DNA of 64,000 nt from Lytechinus variegatus (GCF_018143015.1 NC_054740.1:17591190-17655189), one strand, 5' to 3'. Positions 11,105 to 23,075 are shown, counted from the stretch's first letter. Translations and numbers: made by a program. Notes: generated by a model not told the origin, from the sequence alone.

Positions 11105-14100
11105 CTAATGAATTTATATACACAAAGGATATGAGGAGAGTAAACACACAACTCTGTGTAATTAAACATTTACTGTAGTTATCGTTATTCTGATAATCAA
11201 TTATACACCCGTATATCTATTGATATATTTCCATATTTACCGGGGCACACGGGATTATATAACCTAAAAATTATTTTTCAGTGTTTAATGTATGCGTTAT
11301 ACGTATATATATCATTACCTTACTGATTTTATTATCATAGATTAGTAAGCAAAAAACATTCAGAAAATATTTGATTATAGTTGGGGCATTTTGAGCACGT
11401 TCGAAGATCAATTTGATTTTATTTGAATAATAGACCCAAAAATGAAATATTTTCATATCCTGTGTTGCCAAACAAGTTTTTTTTAGACCCATGCTAGGAT
11501 TATATTAATATTTATCGTCAGAATCAGGCACAGAACTCTTTCAGCGCCAATGATGCAATTTTCATCTCATTTTTTTTTTGGTAATGGTTGGTGGTTAGCT
11601 AGTTCAGTCTTATACTGATCTATTTATTCAAACTATACACATTTACACTTTTCACCTACTTTTAGATAACCAGTATATATCAGTAAAATACTAGCATGAA
11701 ATAATTTGTACCAAATAATAATCATTTATCAACTTATTGTAGTTTAAGTCTTGTTGTGAGGTGCTGATGGTGGCGGGGAGGCTGGGGGTACGGGTGAAAT
11801 GGAAACGTTGAATATTGTAGAATAGGTCCCACCCTCCAGCGCCTCTAAATTCTAACTGATATCATTTATGATACAATTTTCATTTTAACTGATAATACAG
11901 AGCACTGTTATTATCATTTTTTGGAAGTGTTGTAAGAATGGTATTTCGTTTAGGCCCTTGATACATGAATTCATCGACCTTACCGGGTTTTAGGAGGCGA
12001 AATATCTCTGGGAGACATGTCTGGTTCAAATGAGCACCGGGGACGAATGTTCCGCAGGACATGACTACATCAAAATAGCCTGAATGGAAAAATATATGAA
12101 TTAAATTGTGACCCATGTGTGGTCAGGAGGAGAAATTTAGATAAAGAAACGACTGAGAATACAAACAGGCGGAACGTCTCTGGCAGTCTCGCCTGCATTA
12201 TATACGCTATTCGATATAGCAGCAGTGCTGCCTTTGAAAACAGCTGATGAATAATTATTCACAGGATAAAACACTAATATGATTACAAAACATTATGTCC
12301 ATTGACCCAAAATGATCGACCTTTGACCATGACCATGTGACCTATAAGACATGTGCATAACAATCATTCATACTTGATTACCCTTATGTCGATGATTCAT
12401 GAGTTAGATCCAGAAACTTCCTAAGTTATGATGCCAATTCAACACAACTATACTACCAACACGGCCAGAGTTCATTGACCTTTAAATAACCTTTGATCTT
12501 GGCCATATCCCTGAAACGCACACAGGGTATTCAGGGATACATTGCTGCTCTTATATGTCCAAGATTCATGAACTAGATCCATAAATTTTCAAAGTTATCC
12601 ATCCATAATTTATTTATTGTTCGAAATAGACATGATATGAAATACTCCGAAAATTGATCGTGGGCCCGGCAGCCACTGTGTAGCGCCAGATCGACGAGGC
12701 TCTATCCCTTTAATCGTTGAACGCCAAACAGGGTAGCAGCAACTCCCATCTTTTAACGTCTTTCGGTCTGAAGCGGCCGGGGTTTGAACCCCCGACCTCC
12801 CGGTTGTGAGACGGACGCTCTACCAACTGAGCCAACACACCGGTCACACCGGTTATGATGACAATCCCTCAAATAACCCCAACATGGCCAAAGTTCGTTG
12901 ACCCTAAGTGACCTTTGACCTTAATCATGTGACCTGAAACTCAGGCAGGATCTTCAGTGGTACACTATTACCCTTGCGTCTAAGTTTTATGAAGTTAGGT
13001 TCATATACTTTCGAAGTTATGACAACATTTCAAAAACTTAGCCTTGGATAAGATTTCGATAGTTGATTCCCCCAACATGGTCTAAGTTCATTGACCCTAA
13101 ATGACCTTTGACTTTTTAGTCCTCAGACCTGAAACTGCATGAGGCAGGAAGTTTGGTAATATTTGAGTATCCTTATGTACAAGTTTCACGAACTAGGTCC
13201 ATATACTTTCTAAATTATGATGACATTCCCAAAACTTAACCTTTGTTAAGATTTTAATGTTGACGACGCCGCCCCGTTGCCGTCGGAAAAGCGGCTCCTA
13301 TAGTCTCGCTCTGCTATGCAGGCGAGACAAAAATAATTATGGTTGCAATCTGAATAAAAATGTTGCAAGGAATCGAAATGAAATCGTGAATGACCAATAT
13401 ATCCCGGAAGAAGATAACGCGTGAAGTTAAATGCACATTAATAAACTACTATATGAAATTAAGCGGGGAAAACTTATATTATTATTAACATGTTTACCAT
13501 TAACGTACTCAAGAGGTTCGCTTGGACTAAACCTGGCCCGAACCAGCTTCGAGTAGACATTCTTCTTCTTGCACATTTTCAGCATACCAGCAGACATATC
13601 CACTCCATGGATATTTTGGTATCCTTCCTTGAATAGCTATGGAACAAAAGGAAGGGGAGATATATCGACAAATCATCCTAAATCAAGGAAGGGGAGATAT
13701 ATCAACAAATCATCCTAAATCAAGGAAGGGGAGATATATCAACAAATCATCCTAAATCATAAATGGCATTGTACAGGGAAAGGAAATGGAAAAAAATGAA
13801 TGAATCAATCAATCAATGAAATTGATAATAAATAAAATAAGATCAATTAATCTGATAAAGAAATGAAAAATCAATAATGACAACCACATTTGAAATAAAT
13901 TTAATGAATAAAGAAAGAAAGAAAGAAAGAAAGAAAGAAAAGGGAAGAGAGAGAGGAAGAAAGAAAAATAACAGTTTGTAATAATTGACCGTTTTTTCGC
14001 AAAGTTATATGAAATCAACCAAGAACCCCCCCCAAATACGGTACGTTTATACATTATAGATTCCGGACATGCAAAATACAAAGGAAAGAATGAATAAAAT

Positions 14101-16781
14101 TTACATGAAATATGAAATATTCTAACTTTCTACTCATTTTCATGTGAAACAAAGTTTTATCCCCCCCCCCCCTGGGTATGTGGTATTAACCATCATTGTT
14201 TCAGCATTTCATTCGGTCATTAATCTGTAAAAATCGAAATACTGTATTGAAACAATAAAAAACAAAACTGAGTAAGGGACATCATCGACTTCTTAATTTG
14301 AATGTCACTGAGTTATGCATGTAACTGGTTCGTGAAATATAAGGCAACTTAAAATGTCACAACTTTGGGTGGTCCTTTTCAGGACCAACAATAATGCGCA
14401 CGAAAGATACCGCATGCATTCGTAATTCCGAAGCTTTTACATTTTAGATAACAAAATCCCAATTTGGGGGTAATTGTTATGAGTAATTGTTTAGTAAAGT
14501 ACTCGCCGTTTCTGGTTACAAAAGGCTTCGAATGTCTTGTTTTCAGGTTGGAATATCTTTTTAGCTCGCGCTTCGCACTCGCATTATTCGATGTATCCTA
14601 TTCATGAGTCACTAAACGCAGTCCTATCAGCTCGCACTTCGCGCTCATGTTAATTCTTCAGTTAGATGCACTTCTTTTTAATGATGCTCAGAATTTTTTA
14701 TTTTCATTTGAAATGTCCAAAAGTTTGAGCTTTCGATTCACGCTAGTGCCTCCAAAGGAGTTTTACAGCATCAGCTTTGAAAAAATTTCCAAACCGCTCG
14801 CTCGTTACATTCTCTCTAAAGCCTATATATGTATTTTACCATAATCAGAAATCACTTTAAAAAGGCTGTGCTTTACTTTACTCTACTTTTCTCCACCGCC
14901 CTTCTTTTTGCCTCCCCATCCTCGATTGAAAAGCAACGGTGCCCCCCCCCCACCACGCTTAGCCTCCCGGTTTTCGCGGCTTCGCCACTGATTTTTTTTT
15001 TCGGATTAACAAACATTCGGAATAAAGAACCTTATTTTGTTTTCGTATTAACGAACCTTCGGAACAATGAACCTTGTTTCGTTTTAGGATTAACGAACCT
15101 TCGGAACAACGAACCAAATCGTTTTCTGATTATCGAACCTTCGGAACAACGAGCCTTATTTCGTTTTTCGGACTGACGAACATAAATTATGTTCGGATTA
15201 ACGAACCCTTTTTCCATTTCGGATTAACAAACATGAGGTAGGCAGTTTACGAGTTTCGGATTTACGAACCTTGGGAATAACGAATCTTCGGAATTACGAA
15301 GTGTAACCGAAAGACACATGGTGTTGGCCTACCTGAAACATATATTCCCACGTCAAGAGAGAAATAAGTTCATTAATTTGGGATTGAGTAGACTTTATTA
15401 GCCTTAACAAGGCTTTAAAATTTCTTGGACCGTTATTCAGAACCTTTCTTGTCAGCTTTTACCGTAAACATGTCCGAAAGAAGGCAAGATCAACAACCAT
15501 GGGCCTAAGACGTTTAAAGAATTCACCTAATGGTGAAAACAATAATTAGAAACATCAACAAAATAGCCCTTGGAAGCGGGGATGTTTAGAGTGCTTCAGC
15601 ACCCCCAATAATTTACCCAGGGGTGCTGTGTGTATTATTTACCATAGGCAGTACCCTTGAAAATCTGGTAGGTATGTTAAATAGCAGAAATCTAACCAAA
15701 ATCACCTACATTTTGTAGCGAAACCTTTTTTTGTGTGTAAAATTTAAACCATCACCCCCTGCGTGTTAAGACATCATTCTCGGTGCCCTGAGCTCCACCG
15801 AATTAACAAGTAGAACCGCCAATATTAATGGGATCAAAACTTGACACTTGTCCCATTGAAACTTCTCATTTATTAGCCAGCTTTGGCCTTGTGGGGTGAA
15901 GAACAAACTTTCAAAAGGCGGTCCAAGAAACTAACTTTCTCCGACAGATTCTTTGAATGGTAATGTACTATGACAAGGTCTGTATATAAAATAGTAACCT
16001 CTTCCCCAACAAGTCCTGTACCGCACCCGACATCGAGTATCTTGACATTTCGATTCGGTTCGAGCTGGATAACCGCCCTGGCTGTTTCATAAGGAGCGTT
16101 GCATAAGTACTGTGGCTCATGATTTCCCTGAAGAAAGAAACAAAATCGAAAGAAAAGTAATTACAGCCGGAAAAACGAAGATGCAAGAATATTGTCCTTG
16201 AAGTGGTAAATATCGAGTAGCCTTTGAAATTACAGGTTCAATTTTAAAAATATCCCCTAATTTGGGGATATTTTTTATCTTTATTCTTTATTAATTTGAT
16301 TAAAATTATATGTTTTGCCCCTAATTGGAGAATTCTAGAGAAAATCATTTGCACTGTATGCAAAAAATCCACTCAGACATGAAATTGCTATTTGGTTTAA
16401 TTTGATAGATATTTAAAATGAAACGCCCCCCCCCCCCCTGTTACTCCAGTGCAGCAAAATGGAAGAGTCGCCCACCCGAGAATGATAAGGGAGAACAATG
16501 AAGAAAAAAAAAAGATATGTTCCGTATCTAAAAATGCCAAAGAATTGTTTATTTCCGATTAGTCGATTTGTGTTTTTACTCATCATAATTTATATGGCGC
16601 CTTGGTCGAACAATTTTTAAACAACTAAAAAGGCTACCCTAATGAAATAAAACGACAAATAATAATCGTAATTCTGTTTTACCTCATCGTAATACTCGCA
16701 TAGTTCGTCATACTTCTTTTCCAGTTCATCAACATCTTTGGTGTCTCGCAAACCTTTAGCTCTCTCACTCCAGGTAGTCAT
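10887..16781 (-). CDS. METTL27-like (WBSCR27-type) SAM-dependent methyltransferase, complete CDS
   Basis: Five exons (16781-16683, 16127-15999, 13636-13498, 12079-11984, 11104-10887) splice in frame to 226 residues plus stop; human METTL27 is similar in size (about 245). The protein is a class I Rossmann-fold methyltransferase: motif I LDVGCGTGLVGEE at about residues 64-76 binds S-adenosylmethionine, GVDMS at about 87-91 carries the acidic residue after strand beta-2, YFDVVMSCGTFVPGAH (124-139) is the motif IV region, and RLLKPGGYMVIATR (about 150-163) is the post-motif strand. Pattern and length match the WBSCR27 group, whose substrate is not established. All splice sites are GT/AG with consistent phases (0, 0, 1, 1). 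The start follows an AG, so a 5' UTR exon may lie beyond the adjoining triplet array. Confidence 0.85.
11984..12079 (-). CDS. METTL27-like exon 4 (motif IV region)
   Basis: The 96-bp exon is entered and left in phase 1 and encodes YFDVVMSCGTFVPGAHLNQ... to RLLKP. The acceptor is ccattcag and the donor is CCCG/gtaagg. Confidence 0.83.
12186..13328. mobile_element. Repeat element with GTCTCGCCTGCAT terminal inverted repeats, internal TGACCTTTGACC units
   Basis: The left end GTCTCGCCTGCAT (12186-12198) matches the right end ATGCAGGCGAGAC (13316-13328) in inverted orientation. Between them are about four diverged tandem units of roughly 180-200 bp, each with TTCATTGACCCTAA, TGACCTTTGACC, ATGTGACCTGAAAC and TTCATGAACTAGATCC phrases. 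A SINE (about 12602-12855) interrupts the second unit. The element lies in the METTL27-like intron 3. It has no coding capacity. Confidence 0.65.
12602..12855 (-). mobile_element. tRNA-derived SINE inserted in a repeat unit
   Basis: On the minus strand the head reads TGTTGGCTCAGTTGGTAGAGC (box A) and, about 35 nt later, GGTCGGGGGTTCAAACCCC (box B), a clear tRNA ancestry with a U-CAC-like loop (TCTCACAA). The acceptor ends do not pair well, so it is not a functional tRNA. The body continues to about 12604. GTTAT at both junctions (near 12596 and 12852) may be the target duplication. Confidence 0.75.
13498..13636 (-). CDS. METTL27-like exon 3 (motif II region)
   Basis: The 139-bp exon is entered in phase 0 after ttccatag and left in phase 1 (AATG/gtaaac). 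It encodes LFKEGYQNIHGVDMSAGML and then a Lys-rich helix KMCKKKNVYSKLVRARF. The GVDMS acidic residue is expected to contact the adenosine ribose of SAM. Confidence 0.83.
13648..13760. repeat. 37-bp tandem repeat, three copies, next to an exon
   Basis: The unit AAGGAAGGGGAGATATATC plus ACAAATCATCCTAAATC is repeated three times with almost no divergence, starting 12 bp from the acceptor of METTL27-like exon 3. On the transcribed strand it is pyrimidine-rich (CTCCCCTTCC) and so could supply polypyrimidine tract. Confidence 0.8.
13913..13945 (+). repeat. (GAAA)n microsatellite
   Basis: About seven AAAG/GAAA units followed by purine-rich sequence. The minus-strand Ser/Phe/Leu open frame across it is an artefact. 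Confidence 0.8.
14565..14650 (-). repeat. Inverted copies of the GCGAAGC-motif family
   Basis: Two reverse-orientation relatives of the GCGAGCGCGAAGCGCGAGC motif (TCGCGCTTCGCACTCGC near 14566 and TCGCACTTCGCGCTCA near 14630) sit about 65 bp apart, a fragment of the repeat family seen at 9.1, 24.1 and 60.7 kb. Confidence 0.6.
14995..15305. repeat. Short tandem array of ACGAACCTTCGGAA units
   Basis: Irregular units of about 15-40 bp built from TTCGGATTAACGAACC and ACCTTCGGAACAACGAACC repeat across 300 bp in METTL27-like intron 2. GAACCTTCGGAAC contains a short inverted repeat. Both strands are open here only because the unit lacks stops. Confidence 0.75.
15575..15760 (+). repeat. Dispersed repeat, GTGCT/AGCACCCCC hairpin family
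   Basis: The segment GGGATGTTTAGAGTGCTTCAGCACCCCCAAT followed by TTTACCATAGGCAGTACCCTT resembles segments at 32795-32870, 60355-60450 and, reversed, 45930-46030. It is a dispersed family of about 100-150 bp with CCTGGGAAGCGGGG at one end. No protein or Pol III boxes are evident. Confidence 0.55.
15999..16127 (-). CDS. METTL27-like exon 2 (SAM-binding motif I)
   Basis: The 129-bp exon has phase 0 at both ends. It starts GNHEPQYLCNAPYETA and ends with VKILDVGCGTGLVGEE, the glycine-rich nucleotide-binding loop of class I methyltransferases. Acceptor ttcttcag, donor GAG/gttact. Confidence 0.85.
16683..16781 (-). CDS. METTL27-like exon 1 (start codon exon)
   Basis: The 99-bp exon starts at ATG 16781-16779 and reads MTTWSERAKGLRDTKDVDEL with a Tyr-rich end (KKYDELCEYYDE) typical of the N-terminal helix in this group. 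An AG at about 16798 upstream could be an acceptor, which would put the 5' UTR start beyond the CTA array. No other in-frame ATG is nearby. Confidence 0.8.
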
Positions 16782-16848
16782 GACGTTTCTCTTCGAACTG
16801 ATTTTTATTTCTAATAATGATAAAAAAATTATATGCTGTTAACCGTCT

Positions 16849-18028
<1,180 letters not shown>

Positions 18029-18059
18029 AAAACTGAGAAGCGCTAAATATGTCTTCAGC

Positions 18060-18295
18060 AAATGCTATGAGGCAAAGATACAGATTCTTGACTGTGCAGC
18101 CAAGTAATATCTGAGGATCTTAATGAGGTCGTCAATGTAGAGACGGTGTAGCATTGAGCATCTCCATGTCTTTCACCTTGGAGAACACTGAATGATCCCA
18201 TAGCACCTCACCTGAACAGTTATTGTAGAATTCTGCAATGGTATATATATCCAGCAGAAATTAAGAAGGGTGTGTGGAAGAAATTCGTCTGGTCT
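18060..18295 (-). pseudogene. Possible LINE reverse-transcriptase remnant
   Basis: Read on the minus strand the segment gives a short LHRLYIDDLIKIL-like stretch reminiscent of the LINE 'YINDL' block, with stops around it. The match is short and the assignment tentative; it may be related to the RT fragments at 22.4-23.1 kb on the other side of the large inverted repeat. Confidence 0.3.
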
Positions 18296-18659
18296 GTTAG
18301 CGTCAAAAATGCCCTACTTGTGGACACGGTGGACAAAAGCATGATTTTTTCTCCAGACCTTTGTTTATGTATAAGAATTAAGAATGGGGTATGCTCCAAA
18401 AAATCTGGCTGCAGGAACAGTGAAAAAATGGGTGAAAATGTCAGAATTTAGGAGTTCAGATTTGTCTGGTATATAGACTAGCGCTAGTGCAAAACTCAAT
18501 AGCAGTGCATTATTTTGCATTGGATTAGTTCTTGAATTCAGACCCTTTTTGAACAGATCTTCTGTTTGTCCTCGCATCTCAATCTGAATGAAGATGCTAA
18601 CCAAGCCGAAGGGTGACGGTGGAGGGGGTTGAATGTTGGTGTGTGTGTGTGTACATATT

Positions 18660-19230
18660 TTGGTCTTGGGGTAAAGGTGTGCAAGACACATTTTTTGCAT
18701 GTGTTGGAAATTGTGTTGCCATGGTAACAGTGTATTATTGCAAAAATAAGGTAAAAATCTTGCAGTTAGAACCACTTCCTTTGTTTTTAACCGATTCTCA
18801 TGACATTTGGCACACACATTGGTCTTGAGGTGAAGATGTGTAAGACACAATTTTGTGTGTCTTTCAGAAATCTTGTTGCCATGGTAACAACAAATTACAT
18901 GGTGAAAATTGGGGAAAAATCTTACAATTCAAACTGCTTCATCAGTTTTCAATCAATTCTAATGAAATTTGGCACACACATTGGTATTGAAGTAAAGATG
19001 TACTAGGCACTTTTTGTGTGTGTTTCAGAAACTGTGTTGTCATGGTAACAAATTAGCATATGGCAAAATTTAGGTAAAAACCTTGCAATTTGAACTACTT
19101 CATCAGTTTTTTTGTTGTTGTTTTGAACCAATTCTCATGAAATAATTATGACTCACACATTGGCCTTGAGGTAAAGATGTGCGAGAACCTTTTGTCAGAG
19201 AGTGCATTGCCTTGGTAACCACATTTAGCC
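18660..19230 (+). repeat. Tandem ~160-bp units with X-box-like palindromes, left arm
   Basis: Successive units share TTTGGCACACACATTGGTCTTGAGG, GTGTCTTTCAGAAA and GTTGCCATGGTAAC. The palindromes fall at 18715-18728, 18875-18888, 19036-19049 (GTTGTCATGGTAAC) and a decayed one at 19206-19219, a spacing of about 160 bp. The first two match the RFX X-box consensus exactly. Whether they bind RFX is untested. Confidence 0.8.
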
Positions 19231-20165
19231 AGAAATATGGGGAAAACTCATCAGTCTACTTCTCAGTTTTGAGCCTGTGCTCATAAAAGTTGACACAAAT
19301 ATTCATTTTGGGTAAAGATTCATATTCAGTATTAAAAGGGAATCAAGACTTGGTCATAATGTTTTGTGCATGGAAAAGGAGAAAAATAAGAATGGTGAAA
19401 ATTTTAAAGAAATCGGACAAGCAAAATAAAGTTATGGCTGCTTTAAAATTAAGATCCCTAAGGCTACTAGTATGTAGAATTCAAATTGGCAACTGGGTAA
19501 GTAAATTATGACAAGGGGTGGGGCCGCAAGGACAACTTTCCCATAAGACTAGTAGTTATCAGGATTTTTGGTTTTCTCCTAAATCCCTATTCCATTGGGG
19601 CCGTAATATAAACCTGGTAGTATGTTTTGTGTCCTCATGGAAGAAAGATATAATTTGAAGTAAAACTTTTGAAAAAAGAAATTTTAGCTAATTAATTATT
19701 CCAGTACATGGAAGAGTGGTCCTTGCCTTCTTAAATCACTGTGACATCACATATGCGGTCAATTTGAAGTCTTCATGGGTATAGTGATTACCAATGTTTA
19801 TAACTTTAATATGTTCACAACTTTGTTATGGTTTGTCCGATATTGTTCAAACTTTGACCTATAAACTTGTCTGATTTTTCATTTTCCTCTAAAAACATGT
19901 GTTTATTTGGGTTTGATTCCCCTTTATATTGCCATATAATAGCGCAGGGTATTAATCACCTTCAATAATATTTATAGGTTTTTTTTTTGGGGGGGCGGAG
20001 AAGGTCCTTAAAAACTGACAACATAAAAATATAGAAGGTTAAAGGCCATGACCATGAGGAACTTAAACACTCTTAAAATAACACCCCTTACATTTTTTAT
20101 TTGGGGGGGGGGCTTTAGAAAATTGCCACATAAAGATTAAAATGAAATTATAACGACTAGGAACT

Positions 20166-20195
20166 TAACCCCCCCAAAAAAAAAAAAAAAAAAAG
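20166..20195 (+). repeat. C-run plus poly-A tract in the inverted-repeat centre
   Basis: CCCCCC followed by about 20 A. Matching G-runs at 20759-20768 and 20811-20818 mark the opposite arm. Confidence 0.6.
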
Positions 20196-21449
20196 AGAAA
20201 TCCTTTACACTTCAGCATATTAATTTAAAGCCTCAAACATTCTGCTTTGAAAAAAAAAGTTTCCGGTGTCCAATTAATCAATGTTTTATTTGAAGCATGA
20301 AGCAGGGGCTGTCACAGAAATATACTGAAAAAAATGAAAGAAAATATAAGGCTAAAATCTATTGTGCACATAGGTATATTTTTGATATGGTATGTTACTG
20401 AGTCATGGATTTGCAAGTGAATTTTTAAAACAAGTGCAGATATTTTTGTATATATTTATATTTCTATAATAATTAGTTGCATGATTAAAGGTACACTTTA
20501 AAATATGTCAGAAAAAATATACTTAGAGAGAGACAGGAAACAGAAGGAGATGGCATGGTGAAGCTCAAAATCAAGAGTGATGTGAAAGTTAAAAAGAAAA
20601 AGTAGGAACGGAATATGAATATGAATAAAAAACTGAGTAGGAGAATATAAATAAACAATGGTTAATTGGGTACTGTTAACAATTTTTTAATCAAATCAGA
20701 ATGCATTAAGCTTCAAATGAATAGTCTGAACTGCAAAGGACTCTTCTTACCTTTGAAGGGGGGGGGGGATTTTCTGCTAAAAAGTATTATCAGCCCCCTA
20801 TTTTTTCGGGGGGGGGAGTGTTAAGTTCCTAGTCATAATCCTTTAACTGTAATTTTAATGAGGTCATTTTCTAAAGACCCCACCCCCCCAAAAAAAAGAG
20901 AGTAATGTCTAGCTTTAAAAATGCATTGACCCCTGAGGGACAAAGGTGTAGACTGGTTTGAGCATGGGGAAGTAGAACTAAAAGTGGTATGGGAGGGGTG
21001 CACATCTTGGGGAGGTGGAACTAAGGTTTGGAAAATCAGCTGTTGAAAGTAGAAGGGGTACACATTTTGTTTTGCTTGCCAGTGTTGGAACTCCTCTGCT
21101 TCAGCGGAAGGTTTCATATTCACCCAGTGTACCTCCAGCCTATATGCCCTTAAGGGGATGCGTTTTTTAAGAGTGTTTATCATTTTTATGTTTCTAATGG
21201 CCACTGCCTTTAACCTTCTTTGATGTCAGATTTAAAGGACTAATCCTGCCCCTTCCCCCAAACCCAGAAATATTAATGAAGGTGATTAATACCCCCACAT
21301 TTTAATGCAGAGAAGACATTTAGAATTTAATATGAATCTTTACCCTAAGATGAATATTTCTTCCAATTTTTATGAGCACTGACTAAAAACAGGGGAAGGA
21401 GTTTGATCCACAATAAGTTTTCCTACATTTCTGGCTATCATATGTGGCT

Positions 21450-21960
21450 ACCCTGGTAATGCACTCTCTGACAAATGCAAAAAAAAGGTTCTTGCACATC
21501 TTTACCCCAAGGCAAATGTGTGAGCCAAATTTCACGAGAATTGGTTCAAAACTGATGAAGTAGTTCAAATTGCAAGTTTTTTACCTAAATTTTGCCATAT
21601 GCTAATTTGTTACCATGACAACACAGTTTCTGAAACACACACAAAAAGTGCCTAGTACATCTTTACTTCAATACCAATGTGTGTGCCAAATTTCATTAGA
21701 ATTGATTGAAAACTGATGAAGCAGTTTCAATTGTAAGATTTTTTCCCAATTTTCACCATATAATATGTTGTTACCATGGCAACAAGATTTCTGAAAGACA
21801 CACAAAAGTGTGTCTTAGACATCTTCACCTCAAGACCAATGTGTGTGCCAAATTTCATGAGAATCGGTTAAAAACAGAGGAAGTGGTTCTAACTGCAAGA
21901 TTTTTACCTTATTTTTGCAATAATACACTGTTACCATGGCAACACAATTTCCAACACATG
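21450..21960 (-). repeat. Tandem ~160-bp units with X-box-like palindromes, right arm
   Basis: The mirror image of the left-arm array: GTTACCATGACAAC at 21609-21622, GTTACCATGGCAAC at 21770-21783 and at 21930-21943, again about 160 bp apart, with a decayed fourth near 21446-21460. Motif positions are preserved between arms better than the flanking bases in places. Confidence 0.8.
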
Positions 21961-22350
21961 CAAAAAATGTGTCTTGCACACCTTTACCCCAAGACCAAAA
22001 TATGTACACACACACACCAACATTCAACCCCCTCCACCGTCACCCTTCGGTTTGGTTAGCATCTTCATTCAGATTGAGATGCGAGGACAAACAGAAGATC
22101 TGTTCAAAAAGGGTCTGAATTCAAGAACTAATCCAATGCAAAATAATGCACTGCTATTGAGTTTTGCACTAGCGCTAGTCTATATACCAGACAAATCTGA
22201 ACTCCTAAATTCTGACATTTTCACCCATTTTTTCACTGTTCCTGCAGCCAGATTTTTTGGAGCATACCCCATTCTTAATTCTTATACATAAACAAAGGTC
22301 TGGAGAAAAAATCACGCTTTTGTCCACCGTGTCCACATAATTCCGCTAAC

Positions 22351-23075
22351 TGTCCATGGACCTACATAGGTCCATGTCCTGTCGAACACTTGCAGAATCA
22401 AACATTGGGCAAGCATTGCAATGAAGAGTGGTTGCTTAGAGAATTTGCTTAGTTCAGTTATTAGGTCAAGAGCCTTTTCAGCTATTGCTAATAGGCAAGA
22501 CCTTTCCTACTGGAAGCCAAATTGAAGCTGGTCCGGAATGTCATGTTCCAGTTGGTGGTTGGAGAGTTCGGGCTAAATCAACAGTTCTAGTAGCTTGCCC
22601 AAGGCAGGGGTTAAGGTGACACCTCTGTAATTTCCAGGAACTGCTGGATCTTTGCCACCACATTTATGCAGAGGACTCACAAGACCATCCGTAAGGACCT
22701 TATTGCCTTACCCTGTCCATGGACCTACGTAGGTCCATGTCTTGTCGAACGCTTTTGCTTAATTGAGCATTGAGCAAGCATTGCAATGAAGAGTGGTTGC
22801 TTAGAGAATTTGCTTAGTTCAATTATTAGGTTAACATGGTCAAGATCCTTTTCAGCTAATCATGCTAATAGACAAGACCTTTCCCACTGGAAGCCAAATT
22901 GAAGCTGGTCCGGAATTTCATGCTATAGTTGGTGGTTGGTGAGTTTGGGCTTAATCAACAGTTCTCGGAGCTTGCCCAAGGCAGGGGTTAGGGTGATATC
23001 TCTGTAATTTCCAGGAACTGCTGGATCTTTGCCACCACATTTATGCAGAGGACTCACAAAATCATCATTGAGGCT
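22351..23075 (-). pseudogene. Tandemly duplicated LINE reverse-transcriptase fragments
   Basis: Two copies of a segment of about 363 bp (22351-22713 and 22714-23075) read, on the minus strand, LSPLHKCGGKDP, VPGNYRGVTLTPALGKLLE and, further on, IPDQLQFGFQ with a stop and a GRSC-like remnant. 'NYRGVTLTPALGKLLE' is the RT block N-Y-R-P/G-I-S-L-T of APE-type LINEs. Each copy begins with a CATGGACCTA palindrome. Internal stops show both are dead. They are unrelated in sequence to the LINE at 48-51 kb as far as I can judge. Confidence 0.65.

Larger units (their letters stand above)
18296..22350. mobile_element. 4.05-kb giant inverted-repeat (foldback) element
   Basis: GTTAGCG at 18296 pairs with CGCTAAC at 22344-22350, and TGTGGACACGGTGGACAAAAGC at 18319 with its complement ending at 22338 apart from an indel of about 12 bp. 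The arms then align in inverted order for about 2 kb: the CAAGCCGAAGGGTGACGGTGG block, three to four tandem units, and G-rich segments near 19985/21250 and 20105/20810. The left arm has an insertion of about 600 bp (19345-19945). Centre is near 20330-20740. The 161-residue (18850-18365) and matching right-arm open frames show no domain and come from the repeat units. There is no transposase. Confidence 0.8.

Noticed and set aside
12774..12845. Functional tRNA-Val gene (minus strand)
   Set aside because: Boxes A and B are good but the acceptor ends do not pair and the sequence continues into a SINE body.
18365..18850. 161-codon minus-strand frame and its mirror in the right arm (21706-22291)
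   Set aside because: Both come from the tandem units and outer blocks of the inverted repeat, have no start context, no domain and frame breaks between copies. They look like paired genes only because the arms are inverted copies.
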